From: Nonomuraea basaltis
GTDB taxonomy: Bacteria; Actinomycetota; Actinomycetes; Streptosporangiales; Streptosporangiaceae
Assembly: GCF_005893125.1 (NCBI RefSeq)
Contig: NZ_VCJS01000036.1
Coordinates: forward strand, 1-64,000
Length of the DNA stretch: 64,000 bases
Direction of reading: 5' to 3'
Of this stretch, positions 28,209 through 37,739 are shown one piece after another; positions within the stretch are counted from its first letter, which is position 1; the number at the start of each line of letters is the position of its first letter. The notes under the pieces were generated by a model that was not told the DNA's origin, did no database searches, and was given only the letters and a program-made list of their open reading frames with translations. The translations under genes and the position numbers were made by a program.

Positions 28209-29096
28209 ATGCCGGGGGGATCCGCGGAGGCGACCGAGAGTGATCGATTTTCTTTTGGCGACAACTGGCTGAGCTTTATCGAAGTAGTGCGCGATGAGCG
28301 GATCGAACACGCTACGGAATCGCTTGCCGCTGCCCTCGGACGCACTGACTTGACGGGGAAGACCTTCCTGGACGTCGGTTGCGGAAGCGGCCTGTTCTCG
28401 CTGGCCGCGAGCCGTATGGGGGCGAAAGTCCACGCGTTCGACTACGATCCGGCTTCCGTCGCCGCCTGCATGGAGATACGCCAGAGGTACGCGCCGGACA
28501 GCGACTGGACAGTGGAGCAGGGATCGGTTATCGACGAGGCGTATATTCAGAGCCTAGGAACCTACGACATCGTCTATGCATGGGGTGTCCTGCACCACAC
28601 GGGTGCCATGTGGCGTGCGATCGAGGCCGCCTCTGCGCTGGTCGCGCCCGAAGGATCATTGTATATAGCCATATATAATGATCAAGGCCCGATCAGCCGC
28701 CTCTGGTGGTTGGTGAAGCGCCAGTATGTTCATTCCGGTCCGGTGATGCGGAGGATGCTCCTCCTTGGTGGCAGGGCATATTTCTCGTCGCGCACCGCCG
28801 TTGGGGCGTTGCTGCGGGCCGGCGGCCTGTCCCAGTCACGTGACCAAGTCCGGCAGCGAGGCATGTCGGCGCGGCACGACTTGGTCGACTGGATCGGCGG
28901 GTTTCCCTTCGAGGTGGCCGCGCCTGAAGCGATCTTCGAATTCCTTAGGGAGCGCGGCTTCGAACTGCGCTTCCTCAGAACCTGCAAGGGTCGTCTGGGC
29001 TGCAACGAGTATGTCTTCGCCGCACCTGCGGTGAGTCAGAAGCCGGTGAGCGTCACGACGATGGATCCTTCCTCGGCCTGTCCTGACCGAATCTAG
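28209..29096 (+). CDS. Class I SAM-dependent methyltransferase
   Basis: A 295-residue methyltransferase. I start it at ATG 28209 because GGAGG (28198-28202) lies 6 nt before it; an open frame extends 50 codons further upstream without a signal. KTFLDVGCGSGLFSLAASRM is motif I at about residues 49-68. YDIVYAWGVLHHTGAMWRAI contains motif IV, and APEGSLYIAIYNDQGP follows. The C-terminal segment DLVDWIGGFPFEVAAPEAIF is characteristic of a methyltransferase group found in glycan and lipid clusters. It lies upstream of the asparagine synthase gene and could methylate the same sugar residue. Confidence 0.85.
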   Translation: MPGGSAEATESDRFSFGDNWLSFIEVVRDERIEHATESLAAALGRTDLTGKTFLDVGCGSGLFSLAASRMGAKVHAFDYDPASVAACMEIRQRYAPDSDWTVEQGSVIDEAYIQSLGTYDIVYAWGVLHHTGAMWRAIEAASALVAPEGSLYIAIYNDQGPISRLWWLVKRQYVHSGPVMRRMLLLGGRAYFSSRTAVGALLRAGGLSQSRDQVRQRGMSARHDLVDWIGGFPFEVAAPEAIFEFLRERGFELRFLRTCKGRLGCNEYVFAAPAVSQKPVSVTTMDPSSACPDRI

Positions 29097-29387
29097 CGTG
29101 GCTTCCGAAGTCTGCACCCGCAGGTATCGGGACCACGAAGATCGTCTTCCGCGATCAACGGAAAACACCACTCCGCTCCGAAATGACGACCCGGCAAAGG
29201 GACTGGCCTGACAACGACCTGCTCCCGGCACCGTATCCATCGGCGACGAAGTCCTAACGGACCCTCGACGATCCAGAGTTCACTGTCTCATACGCAGCCC
29301 AGGCACGTGCGTGTGTCTGAAAGGACCCCGGCGTGGAATTCATGACCGGGAGTCCGTGAAGCCGTTCCGAAGTTTCCGGGAGGATAC

Positions 29388-31298
29388 ATGTGCGGCATAG
29401 CCGGAATGGTGTCGACCTCTCTGTCTGACCCAGATCTCGTCCGCCGTATGTGTGAGGTGATCGAGCACAGAGGGCCTGACGGCAAGGGGTTCCATTTCGA
29501 CGAACACGCGGCGCTCGGCATGCGCAGGCTCGCGATTGTCGATGTGGCCACTGGCGATCAGCCTGTGTACAACGAGGACGAACAGATCGTCGCTGTGTTC
29601 AACGGCGAGATCTACAACTTCGCCGACCTACGGCAAGACCTGGCCGAGCAAGGGCACCGGTTGCGGGGGACAGGTGACTCCGAGTGCCTCGTCCACCTTT
29701 ACGAGCAGTACGGCACCGACATGGTCCACCACCTCAGGGGGATGTTCGCCTTCGCTGTCTGGGATCGAGAGCACGGGCGTTTGCTCCTCGCGCGGGATCG
29801 GGTCGGGAAGAAGCCTCTGTACTGGCGCTCAGAGGAGGACTCGATATGGTTCGCCTCGGAGCTCAAGTCCTTGGAACGGGATAATCGGCTGCGCCGCGAC
29901 GTGGATCCGGTAGCGCTGCACCACTACCTGACCTACCAGTACGTCCCCGCTCCTTGGTCCATCTACAAGGGAGTCCACAAGCTTCCACCTGGACACCTGC
30001 TGATCTGGGAGCGCGGCAAGGTAACCGTACGCCGATACTGGGAGCTGGACGGCACTCCGCGGCAGGTGACGAACGAGGCCGAAGAGGAGGAGCGGCTGCG
30101 CGAACTCCTACTGGAGGCGACGCGCATCCGCATGGTGAGCGAGCGCCCCATCGGAGCGTTCCTGTCCGGGGGAATCGACTCGTCCACAGTGGTGGCCGCC
30201 ATGGCCATGCAGAGTCCCCAACCGGTCAAGACGTTCTGCGTAGGCTTCGAGGAGAGCCGGTACGACGAGCGCCACAAAGCGCGGATTGTCGCCGACCTTT
30301 ACGGCACCGACCACCATGAGTTCGTGGTCACCTCTCGTCTGCTTGACGTCCTGCCGCGCATCGCATGGCACTTCGACGAGCCGTTCGCCGATTCCTCGGC
30401 CATCCCCAGTTTCTACGTCGCGCAGCTGAGCCGGCAGCACGTCACAGTTGTCCTCAACGGCGACGGTGGGGATGAGGGTTTCGGCGGATACCAGCGCTAT
30501 ATCCTGATGGGGAAGGCCAGATGGATTCCAGGCATGCCCCGCGCGGTCGGCGCGACGTTCGCGCGCATTGGCGACCTTGTCGCGGAGCGAAGCGACGCCG
30601 GTTCCCTCTCCCGACGACTCGGGCGCCTGATGCAGTTCGCTGGGGAACGCCCCACGCAGCGGTACGCCCGCCTGATGTCCTCCTTCACGCCCAAGTGGAA
30701 GTCCGAGATCTATAGTGACGAACTCGGTGGCCTGCTGGCGGAGACGGACAGCTACCAGTTGTTCGAGGAAGCCTATGAGCGGTCACGGGCGCTGACCGAT
30801 CTCGGCCGTATCCTCGACGTCGACGTCGCCACCTATCTTCCCGGTGACTTGCTTGTGAAGGTGGACATCACATCGATGGCCAACTCACTGGAGGCCCGAT
30901 CGCCGTTTCTGGACCACCGCCTCATGGAGTGGGCGGCAGCCCTCCCCATTGGCTTGAAGGTCCGCAATGGTCACACCAAGCTGCTGCTCAAACGAGCGGT
31001 CCGTCCATGGCTGCCCAGAGAAATACTGGACTACCCCAAGCAGGGGTTCGGCGTGCCGCTTGCATCATGGTTGCGTGGGGAGCTTCGCGAGTTGGCCTTC
31101 GATGTCCTGACCGACGCCACCGCACGCGGGAGGGGTCTGTTCCGCCCGGCCGTGGTACGCAATCTTCTCCAGCGCCACATCGGCGGCGCCGACCACAGCA
31201 TGCGTATCTGGACCCTCCTGCAGCTCGAACTCTGGTACCGGGCTCACGCAGCGCCTCAGGATCACATGATGACCGGATGTCCAGTCCTGTCGACATAG
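29388..31298 (+). CDS. asnB: Asparagine synthase (glutamine-hydrolysing) family amidotransferase
   Basis: A full-length two-domain protein of 636 residues. The N-terminal class II glutaminase domain starts MCGIAGMV with the nucleophile Cys2, and FNGEIYNF and GTGDSECLVHLYEQYGTDMV are standard. The synthetase domain has the ATP pyrophosphatase motif GAFLSGGIDSSTVVAAMA at about residue 260, and VVLNGDGGDEGFGGYQRY. It hydrolyses glutamine and amidates a carboxylate after adenylation. In polysaccharide loci such proteins can amidate uronic acid residues instead of aspartate; that role is inferred from the neighbouring sugar dehydrogenases. It is unlikely to be a lasso-peptide cyclase because the glutaminase domain is intact and no precursor or protease partner is evident. 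GGGAGG lies before the ATG. Confidence 0.9.
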   Translation: MCGIAGMVSTSLSDPDLVRRMCEVIEHRGPDGKGFHFDEHAALGMRRLAIVDVATGDQPVYNEDEQIVAVFNGEIYNFADLRQDLAEQGHRLRGTGDSECLVHLYEQYGTDMVHHLRGMFAFAVWDREHGRLLLARDRVGKKPLYWRSEEDSIWFASELKSLERDNRLRRDVDPVALHHYLTYQYVPAPWSIYKGVHKLPPGHLLIWERGKVTVRRYWELDGTPRQVTNEAEEEERLRELLLEATRIRMVSERPIGAFLSGGIDSSTVVAAMAMQSPQPVKTFCVGFEESRYDERHKARIVADLYGTDHHEFVVTSRLLDVLPRIAWHFDEPFADSSAIPSFYVAQLSRQHVTVVLNGDGGDEGFGGYQRYILMGKARWIPGMPRAVGATFARIGDLVAERSDAGSLSRRLGRLMQFAGERPTQRYARLMSSFTPKWKSEIYSDELGGLLAETDSYQLFEEAYERSRALTDLGRILDVDVATYLPGDLLVKVDITSMANSLEARSPFLDHRLMEWAAALPIGLKVRNGHTKLLLKRAVRPWLPREILDYPKQGFGVPLASWLRGELRELAFDVLTDATARGRGLFRPAVVRNLLQRHIGGADHSMRIWTLLQLELWYRAHAAPQDHMMTGCPVLST

Positions 31299-32005
31299 AC
31301 GTAACCTTGACCACATCGGACACATCGGGCCTAGGTTCGAAGTTTCACCACGGCCACGTGAGATCGTTTCATCCTGAAGTCGCAGGTCAACGGCCTGGCT
31401 TGGCACGGTTGGGACGTACTCGTGCTGGTAGCGGCGGCGTGTCTGATCACGTTTCCCCCAAGTTGTTCTCGCGGTTTTCGGTCTTGTGCGGACCCAGGGT
31501 GCCATCGATCAAGACCACCTCGCCGCCCTGTGTGGCGATCTTTGGCCGCGGATCAGGTCGGTGACCAAGGTGATGGTCTTGGTGGACAGCGGCAGACGGC
31601 ACTGGTAGACAGCAGACGGCACGCCTCGGCGAGTGCTTTGGTTGTTCTCACAACACCGCCATGCCCCTGCCGGGGGCGTGCCACGTTGTGGCCACACAGG
31701 CGTCTACAGGCGTCGTCCCTGGTCAGGGGTGCGAGATATCCCCTTCGGGGTGCCGGTCAGGACGGCGGGACGAACGCTCCGGCCGCAGTCTTGCGCAGCC
31801 AGCCTCGCTCGGCCAGCCGATGCGCCAGGCCATCCCCTTCTACCTGATAAAACAGGCTGGAACTCTCTCAGCGGACGCGTGGTCCTTACTGGCCGCACTC
31901 GGATACGACCCACGGCGAGCATCCGCGGGTGTTGAGGAGTCGGAGCAGGGACTGGGCGAGCCCTCGTGGACACCGCCTACGCGGGCCCGCCTTCCCGTGT
32001 GCTGC
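31299..32005. other. IS debris and spacer
   Basis: About 700 bp between asnB and the convergent subtilisin gene. On the minus strand at about 31456-31545 the reading KIATQGGEVVLIDGTLGPHK, then TENRENNLGET and a stop, resembles the first catalytic Asp region of IS5-type (DDE_Tnp_4) transposases. The rest shows no recognisable feature. Confidence 0.45.
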
Positions 32006-33229
32006 TCAGAGCGCGGCGACGTTCAGCAGCGGCTCCTGCACACCGTCAGGGTCACCGGCCGGCCATGTCCAGTTCAGCGTGCCCGCGCCCTGCAGGGCCG
32101 ACTTCACCTCGGCAGGCAAGGCGGTCGGGTGCGTGACCTTGTAGAGTGCGGCGCCTCCTGCCACGTGAGGGCTGGCCATCGAGGTGCCCGAGATAGTGGC
32201 GTACCTGCCCCCTTTCCAGGCGGACAGGATGCATGTGCCTGGGGCGATGAGGTCGATGTCGGCGCCGAAGTTGGAGAAGTTGGCAATCGTGTCGTCGACG
32301 TCGAGCCGGCAGGTGCGCCTGCCGCTGCCACCAGGGAAGCCGTTGAAGTCCGCGAGCGCGCTGACGGTGATGACCTCGTCGTACGCGGCCGGGATGTGAT
32401 TCGCGGCGTTGTCGTGCTGGTTGCCCGCGGCGACCACGTACGTGACCCCAGACGCGACAGAGGCGCAGATCGCCTGGTGCACGGCATCCTCGTTGACCGT
32501 GCCGCAGGCGCCGTCGTCGGTTCCGAAGCCGCCGAGACTCATGTTCGCGACCTCTATCTGATCGGCGTTCGCGGTTACGAAATCAATGCCGCAGATGATC
32601 TGGGAAAACAGGCCGACGCCCCTGTTGTTGAGCACCCGGACCGGCCAGATTCGGGCGCCGGGCGCCACCCCGACGACGCCGTGGAGGTTGTCCTTGGCGG
32701 CGACCGTGCCCGCGACGTGAGTGCCATGGCCGTGGCCGTCGTCGGCGCTGGTGCCGGTGGAGCAGTTCCTCGCGCCGGCGACGTAGACGTCCAGCTCGGG
32801 GTGGTCCAAGTCGACGCCCGTATCGATGACCGCCACGTCGACGTCCATCAGCTCGTCCACGCCGTTGACCCTCGCGGTCGGGCTGGTTTCAGCGTCGACC
32901 CGGTTGATCCCGGTGGGAAAAGTCTGGGTGCTGATCTTCGCCACGCCGTCCTGTTGCACCCACCGCACGCGATCGTCGGCTGCCACGGCCGCCGCCTGTG
33001 ACCTGGTCATCCGTGCGGCGTAACCCCTGAGGGCATGACTGTACACGTGCCTGATGGACGCGGCATGCGCATAGGCATGGTTGTCGGCGACGGCCTGCGC
33101 GTTCTGGTCGCCATCCAGTACGACGATGTAATCGCCGACCCGATCGGATTTCGTATCGGCCGATACGGCGGGGATGTTGGCGAGAACGGGACAGCTGGCC
33201 AACAGGACAGCGAGGAGCGCCTTACGCAC
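32006..33229 (-). CDS. Secreted S8 family serine protease (subtilisin-like)
   Basis: A 407-residue preproenzyme from GTG 33229, with GGAGG 7 nt before it. The signal peptide is MRKALLAVLLASCPVL with cleavage near SADT. An inhibitor I9 propeptide spans about residues 32-100 (YIVVLDG, ALRGYAARMT, VRWVQQDGV). The catalytic triad is intact: Asp136 in AVIDTGVDLDHP, His171 in GHGTHVAG and Ser350 in GTSMASPHVAG. The oxyanion Asn270 lies in VVAAGN. Four or more cysteines suggest disulfides, as in proteinase-K-like subtilases. It acts outside the cell, and no substrate is evident. It is an unusual neighbour for a glycan locus and may have been carried in with IS activity. Confidence 0.92.
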   Translation of the reverse strand: MRKALLAVLLASCPVLANIPAVSADTKSDRVGDYIVVLDGDQNAQAVADNHAYAHAASIRHVYSHALRGYAARMTRSQAAAVAADDRVRWVQQDGVAKISTQTFPTGINRVDAETSPTARVNGVDELMDVDVAVIDTGVDLDHPELDVYVAGARNCSTGTSADDGHGHGTHVAGTVAAKDNLHGVVGVAPGARIWPVRVLNNRGVGLFSQIICGIDFVTANADQIEVANMSLGGFGTDDGACGTVNEDAVHQAICASVASGVTYVVAAGNQHDNAANHIPAAYDEVITVSALADFNGFPGGSGRRTCRLDVDDTIANFSNFGADIDLIAPGTCILSAWKGGRYATISGTSMASPHVAGGAALYKVTHPTALPAEVKSALQGAGTLNWTWPAGDPDGVQEPLLNVAAL

Positions 33230-33519
33230 CGTGGTTTCCTCCGCTCTGGAAGTGGATCGTCGCCATCCCTGGTCGTCAGCACGTATTTCTCCAGGTCATG
33301 GCGCTGTTGTTCTAACAGAGGAGGGCCGTTCCCGCCGTGCAGACGCGCCCATGGTGGGCTTCCTCGGCGACGGCTTTGGCCGTTCATGGAACGGCGAGGT
33401 GCAATCAGGGCTGCCTGTCATATATCACGCAGGGCCAATCCGAAGACCGGATGACGCGTGGGCGGGTGGCAGTAATCCCTCGGGCGTTTGTGGTGGATCA
33501 AGGGTGCTGATCAGCGTGT

Positions 33520-33925
33520 CTGATCGGGCGGTGTTAGAGGATGACGTTGTAGCCGAGGCTTCGAGCTGACGGATGTGGCTGCGTTTGGCTCGGTCATGCT
33601 TGATCCGGGCGTCGTAGAAGTCGGTGCCCAGGTCGTGCAACCGGGTGTCGGGGTTGGACAGCAGGTCCCGGACGATCGTCAAGATGGACTGGCCGAGGGC
33701 GATTACGGCCCTCTTCTTGCCTCGATGGCGAGCGATGCGGCGGCAGCGCCCGCCAAGAAAGGCCGGTGCCCTGGCCATCGGCCAGCGCGGCCTCGCCCAG
33801 TACGCGGGTCAGATAGCGGTTACCGTGGCCGGTGGAGTTACGTCCCTTTTTCCGGCTGGCTCATTCCCTGAATGATCGGGGTGAACTTGGTCCAGGAGGC
33901 CAGGTGCATCGCCCGGCTCCAAAGC
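33520..33925 (-). mobile_element. IS110-family transposase remnant (C-terminal part)
   Basis: The minus strand reads ASWTKFTPIIQGMSQPEKG, then in another frame TGHGNRYLTRVLGEAALA, and in another RRIARHRGKKRAVIALGQSI, LTIVRDLLSNPDTRLHDLGT and DFYDARIKHDRAKRSHIRQL. This is the same transposase_20 region as in the remnant at 4756-5222. Several frameshifts are present. Confidence 0.8.
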
Positions 33926-34090
33926 CCGCCACGCCGTCGAGGCCGAGGCGATCGAGCCGAACAACTCGCCCTGATTCCGCAACGTGCGGATGTGCCGGAA
34001 GTGAGACCGCGGGAGATCAGGCCGCGCAGGAACACCAACCAGCCCGCAAAGTCCTCCGACGCCGCCACCGTTGCCGGCGGTGCTGAGCGT
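33926..34090 (-). mobile_element. IS1380-family N-terminal fragment joined to the IS110 remnant
   Basis: Minus-strand RTLRNQGELFGSIASASTAW followed by RALEPGDAPGL matches the N-terminal part of IS1380 transposases (LRNQ-ELFG-VAS-PTAWR). It runs directly into IS110-type sequence, so two elements have recombined here. Confidence 0.65.
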
Positions 34091-34186
34091 GTCGCGGACG
34101 GTCTCGTCGCAGGCTCTGGTGGCCTTCGGCGGAACCTCAATCCCGAATCAAGTTCGAAGAGCCGCCATGTGACTAGACACCGTCAC

Positions 34187-35137
34187 TCACCGCGCACAGG
34201 CTGTATTTCTATCAAAGGGAGGATATTTGTATCGAGCAAGACCCATGCCGGTAAGAGCAGTGATAATCCGTTTCGTCCGCTGTGGAAGTTCCGTACGCCA
34301 CGCATTATCCACCGCAAGCGGCTCCAATCCCGTCCGGTTGCGCATGGGGTTGCCGGCTATGCTGTGGCTTCTGGGCAGTTGAACATGGTTCTCCCCATGG
34401 AACGGCAACTCCTCGGTCCCCATCGGTTCGCCGGCGAAGGTTATCATTCGTTGAAGATTCGTCCGCGGTCGAGCGATGAAGTCTTCATAGCGTAGGAGCA
34501 TTCTTGGTTCGCCGAGAAAGCCAAGGGCGTCTAGTGTGAGATTGAGGCACATCCATTCGATCGCGGTCCGGGTAGGCGTTTGACGCCGCATGAATCCGTT
34601 ACCATAATTAGGATTCCTGACTATTTTGGTATGTGAGTAACAGACTCCATAGCTCGATCGCACAAGATGAACTATCCGCAGGTCTATGTCAGGAACGTGC
34701 CGGATCATGTAGGCCGCTGCGGGCGTCTTTGAGGAGTCCACGACGATATCGCAGCCACTCACGGTGCGGATCGCCTGATATACCGAGCTCATTATTTCCG
34801 TATATCGTTTCAGCTTACACTGAAACGAGGGAACCGCTTGCGGAAGAATCAACAGCGGAACATATCGTGTGCGCACGATACTATTGTGTAGCTCCAGCAC
34901 CTCATCGATATCGACATTGTCCCATCCGCCGAACGCCTCTTTTCCGACGCTTCTCCAAAAATCACAGTCAAGGAACCGAACTCCACACCCGCACATTTCG
35001 TTGCGCCGAACCCCGTGCTCCCACAGGAGAAACAGCTCGCCGACCGAGCAAAATCCATGAACGGCGCCCACCGTACGAGATATCAGTGTACTTCCACTAC
35101 GTCCGAGTCCCGCGATAAAGAGAACCGGAACCCTCAT
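34187..35137 (-). CDS. PAPS-dependent sulfotransferase
   Basis: About 316 residues from ATG 35137; an open frame reaches 35287 but the extra 50 residues are atypical. The 5'-phosphosulfate-binding loop is FIAGLGRSGSTLISRTVGAV at about residues 7-26. The 3'-phosphate-binding segment is LRIVHLVRSSYGVCYS, with VVDSSKTPAAA just before it and LLRYEDFIARPR after it, as in the sulfotransfer_3 type family. It would transfer sulfate from PAPS to a hydroxyl of a glycan or small molecule. Base composition is visibly AT-richer than its neighbours, suggesting recent transfer. It is next to the flippase gene, so sulfation of the repeat unit is a reasonable inference. Confidence 0.85.
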   Translation of the reverse strand: MRVPVLFIAGLGRSGSTLISRTVGAVHGFCSVGELFLLWEHGVRRNEMCGCGVRFLDCDFWRSVGKEAFGGWDNVDIDEVLELHNSIVRTRYVPLLILPQAVPSFQCKLKRYTEIMSSVYQAIRTVSGCDIVVDSSKTPAAAYMIRHVPDIDLRIVHLVRSSYGVCYSHTKIVRNPNYGNGFMRRQTPTRTAIEWMCLNLTLDALGFLGEPRMLLRYEDFIARPRTNLQRMITFAGEPMGTEELPFHGENHVQLPRSHSIAGNPMRNRTGLEPLAVDNAWRTELPQRTKRIITALTGMGLARYKYPPFDRNTACAR

Positions 35138-35789
35138 GTTTGCAGCCACAGAATCCTCTATATTACTTAATGGCACCGATACTTGCGTCAACAGCGAACA
35201 GGGAGACGAATGTCGCACAGGGGTTGCCGCGAAGCCGGTTCGCAGAAGCCTCTGGGCTGGACTGACGTGATTGCGGTGATCGATCAATCCCGTCCTCGGG
35301 GTTTCTCGACAACTAGACCTGGAAGCGAATCCCTGCCATCTCAGGTTTGAGGAGGTCCGACCTAATAGTCGTGTTCGGCATTTGGCCCTCTAGTGTCATT
35401 CGTATAATTGCCGCTGCCATTATGACACGCGCCAAGCCGGATCCCACTAATCTCCGGGCAAATCATCTCACACTGAGGCTTTTGTGAGACATTACCAATG
35501 CTCAAACTCCGAGCGGACTCCTCGGACATCCCATCAATGATCCCTTCGTGCGTCCTGCAGAGCGGGAGGTGAAGCCGTCTGACGTAGCGACGGATCTTGC
35601 TGGTCGTAAGTTCGTCGCTTGCCGATGGAAGTCTGGTCAGGATAGAGATGTTGAAAGGCTGACTTTTCGCATCACGGCGGTTCAGGTTCGAGGATAAAGT
35701 TCGGTCCGGCAATGATGGCGCGAGCAGGTCGGGCCGGTGCCGCAGGCGCTCGAGAAGATGTTTGACGACGGCGGCGAGGTCGCGGATGC
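35138..35789. other. No gene seen
   Basis: AT-rich spacer between the sulfotransferase promoter and an IS630 remnant. A minus-strand open frame (35362-35982) overlaps the remnant and has no recognisable domain. Confidence 0.4.
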
Positions 35790-35990
35790 CGCCGCGGACG
35801 GCCAAGGTCGGAAGGAGGAGCAGTATCCCAAGATCCGTACGGAGGCCATCTGCCAGGGCGTGAACATCTTCTTCCTCGATGAGGTGGCGTGCGGAGCGAC
35901 TATCACACCGGCACCATCTGGGCGCCCGGTCGGTCGCACTCCTATCGTCCGCGGAACGGGCAACCGGCTGGGGGACCGCCATGGCCGTCG
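35790..35990 (+). mobile_element. IS630-family transposase remnant
   Basis: EEQYPKIRTEAICQGVNIFF, then LDEVA, then in another frame MRSDYHTGTIWAPG, and back to GRTPIVRGTGNRL. This is the DDE core of an IS630-type transposase (yPeIr..A...FxDE.gvRsDyh.G.TWAP.G.TPvV..TG). At least two frameshifts; both ends are missing. Confidence 0.72.
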
Positions 35991-35995
35991 ATCCT

Positions 35996-37300
35996 TCAGG
36001 AACTCGGTGTCCGCCGAACGATCAGGAGGAAGAACGCGGCCGCGAATCGCAAGTCCGATATCCGGGGCATTAGGGCTTGTCGGTCAGTCCCAGTCACCCT
36101 GGCAAACCAGAGAACCTCGGTAAACGCCAGTACGATGTAGCTGCAAGAGGCTGAAATGGCAGCCCCTGACGCACCCCAGCGCGGAATCAGCACAGCATTC
36201 AGAGCGATGTTCATCGCGAGGGCGCCGACGGGAATCACGGCTAGAGTCAGGGGACGGTCGAGCCGTATCAGGAACTGTTCGACTGGTCTCACGACAGATA
36301 GCGCGATAACACCCGGGGCAAGGAGAAACAAGGGTGTCACGCTGTGGGCATACGCGTTACCGTACAGGAGGGGGATCAGAACGGGTGACATGATTGCCAT
36401 CGCGGCGACGACGAGCGTGGAGAAAAGGACGTTGTACCGCAGCGCGTGAGCGGTGACCTTGCAGGCGTCAGGCTGGTCTTCGGTTGCCTGCCGATGTAGC
36501 GCCACCTGGGCTATCGCGTCGGTCGGCACCCATGCGAGAGCCAAGAAGCCGCCTGCGACGGCGTACAGGCCCACCTGTGTCGGAGTGACAAGAGTGTTCA
36601 GCAGGAATATGTCAAGGGTCAGGAGGAGATGCTGGGCCACAACGCCAATGTGGTAGCGGCTCGACAAGGCGAGCTGCTGTCGGGCCAGCAATGCTTTTCC
36701 GCGAAGGCCGGAGCAACCGAGCGACACGGCGATAAAGACGAAGCGCACTGCCGCGGACATCGTCCAGCAGATCACCGCATTGGTGATCGTGAGACATCCC
36801 ATGACCTTGAGCGCCAGCACCGGCAGCGATAGAGCGAGTGCCCATGTCACAACCGCTCGGTTGACAAGGCTGGTGCGGGACTGAAGAAGCGCAATACCGT
36901 TGAGGTTGATCGACGCCACGCTGAACGGCACCGCGAGCAACGCAATGACTAGCAAGTTGGGCGCCGGAACCGGGGCGACAACTACCAAGATGCAGAAAGC
37001 GCAGAATCCGGATACCACCCCCGAGATCAGTCCTAGGATGAGGCCATTTGCTGCCAGAAATCGGTGCCGTGTAGGCTCCAGCCACATGGCGATCTGCGAC
37101 TTGTTCACCGATAGGTGGCCTGCGACGATGGCAGTCGTAGCCGTAGTTGTGATTAGCGCGTAGATGCCCCTCCCCTCGGGCTCCAGGGTTCGAGCTATGA
37201 GGATTGACGCAATTGCCGCCATCGCAAGCCGTAGCCCGTCGGTAGCTGTCGTCTTGACTACCCTGGTTGCGGCCAGATTCCCGACTAGTGCGCGGGACAT
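35996..37300 (-). CDS. Polysaccharide flippase (Wzx/MOP superfamily)
   Basis: About 434 residues with roughly 12 predicted membrane helices. The N-terminal TTATDGLRLAMAAIASILIA and RTLEPEGRGIYALITTTATT is the typical opening of oligosaccharide flippases (AxxLGPxGxGxYA pattern). TLDIFLLNTLVTPTQVGLYA in the seventh helix region is also characteristic of the Polysacc_synt family. I start it at ATG 37300 because the 74 codons upstream read as low-complexity basic sequence. It probably moves the lipid-linked repeat unit across the membrane. Its partners are the polymerase at 40137 and the chain regulator at 46790. Confidence 0.85.
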   Translation of the reverse strand: MSRALVGNLAATRVVKTTATDGLRLAMAAIASILIARTLEPEGRGIYALITTTATTAIVAGHLSVNKSQIAMWLEPTRHRFLAANGLILGLISGVVSGFCAFCILVVVAPVPAPNLLVIALLAVPFSVASINLNGIALLQSRTSLVNRAVVTWALALSLPVLALKVMGCLTITNAVICWTMSAAVRFVFIAVSLGCSGLRGKALLARQQLALSSRYHIGVVAQHLLLTLDIFLLNTLVTPTQVGLYAVAGGFLALAWVPTDAIAQVALHRQATEDQPDACKVTAHALRYNVLFSTLVVAAMAIMSPVLIPLLYGNAYAHSVTPLFLLAPGVIALSVVRPVEQFLIRLDRPLTLAVIPVGALAMNIALNAVLIPRWGASGAAISASCSYIVLAFTEVLWFARVTGTDRQALMPRISDLRFAAAFFLLIVRRTPSS

Positions 37301-37739
37301 CCGACGTCCGTCAGGATATGATCGTTGTGTGCCGTGTGCCAGAGCATGGCGGCGTCGACGCGGCCAGACCACCGCATGAAAGCGCGGGGGCTGGAGAAAG
37401 CCGCCACGAACGGACGCATCAGGGAATAGCGCTGATGCCCGATATGACATCCGTCTCCACTGCCAGCAGTGAGCGAGGTTCGGCTCTGCTTGGACACGGC
37501 CGTCATTGCTGCGGTCAAACAATTTTCCCGCATAAGAAGCGCTTCGATTGGCACCCCCCTATTCAGGGGGATCCATGTATCCTTATGGATCACCGTGTGC
37601 AGCCTTTCGTTCATCCTTCGCTGAGCGGCCACTATCCGCAGATGAGATGTAGCTGCCAATAGCGGCGCAGAATGGCTCCACTTCGCAGCCATGTGAACGC
37701 GTTGTCACAACGGATCTTGTGCACGCTCTCGTAAAGGGT
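37301..37739. other. No gene seen
   Basis: About 440 bp upstream of the flippase gene. Open frames in it have no recognisable domain. The stretch adjoins a decayed asparagine synthase gene. Confidence 0.4.

Noticed and set aside
29388..31298. Lasso-peptide cyclase interpretation of the asparagine-synthase-like protein
   Set aside because: The glutaminase domain with Cys2 is complete, and I found no precursor peptide, RRE or transglutaminase-like leader peptidase next to it.
31661..33001. 446-codon open frame on the plus strand
   Set aside because: Antisense to the subtilisin gene, whose catalytic triad is intact on the other strand.
35362..35982. 206-codon minus-strand open frame
   Set aside because: It overlaps an IS630 remnant on the other strand, and the protein shows no domain.
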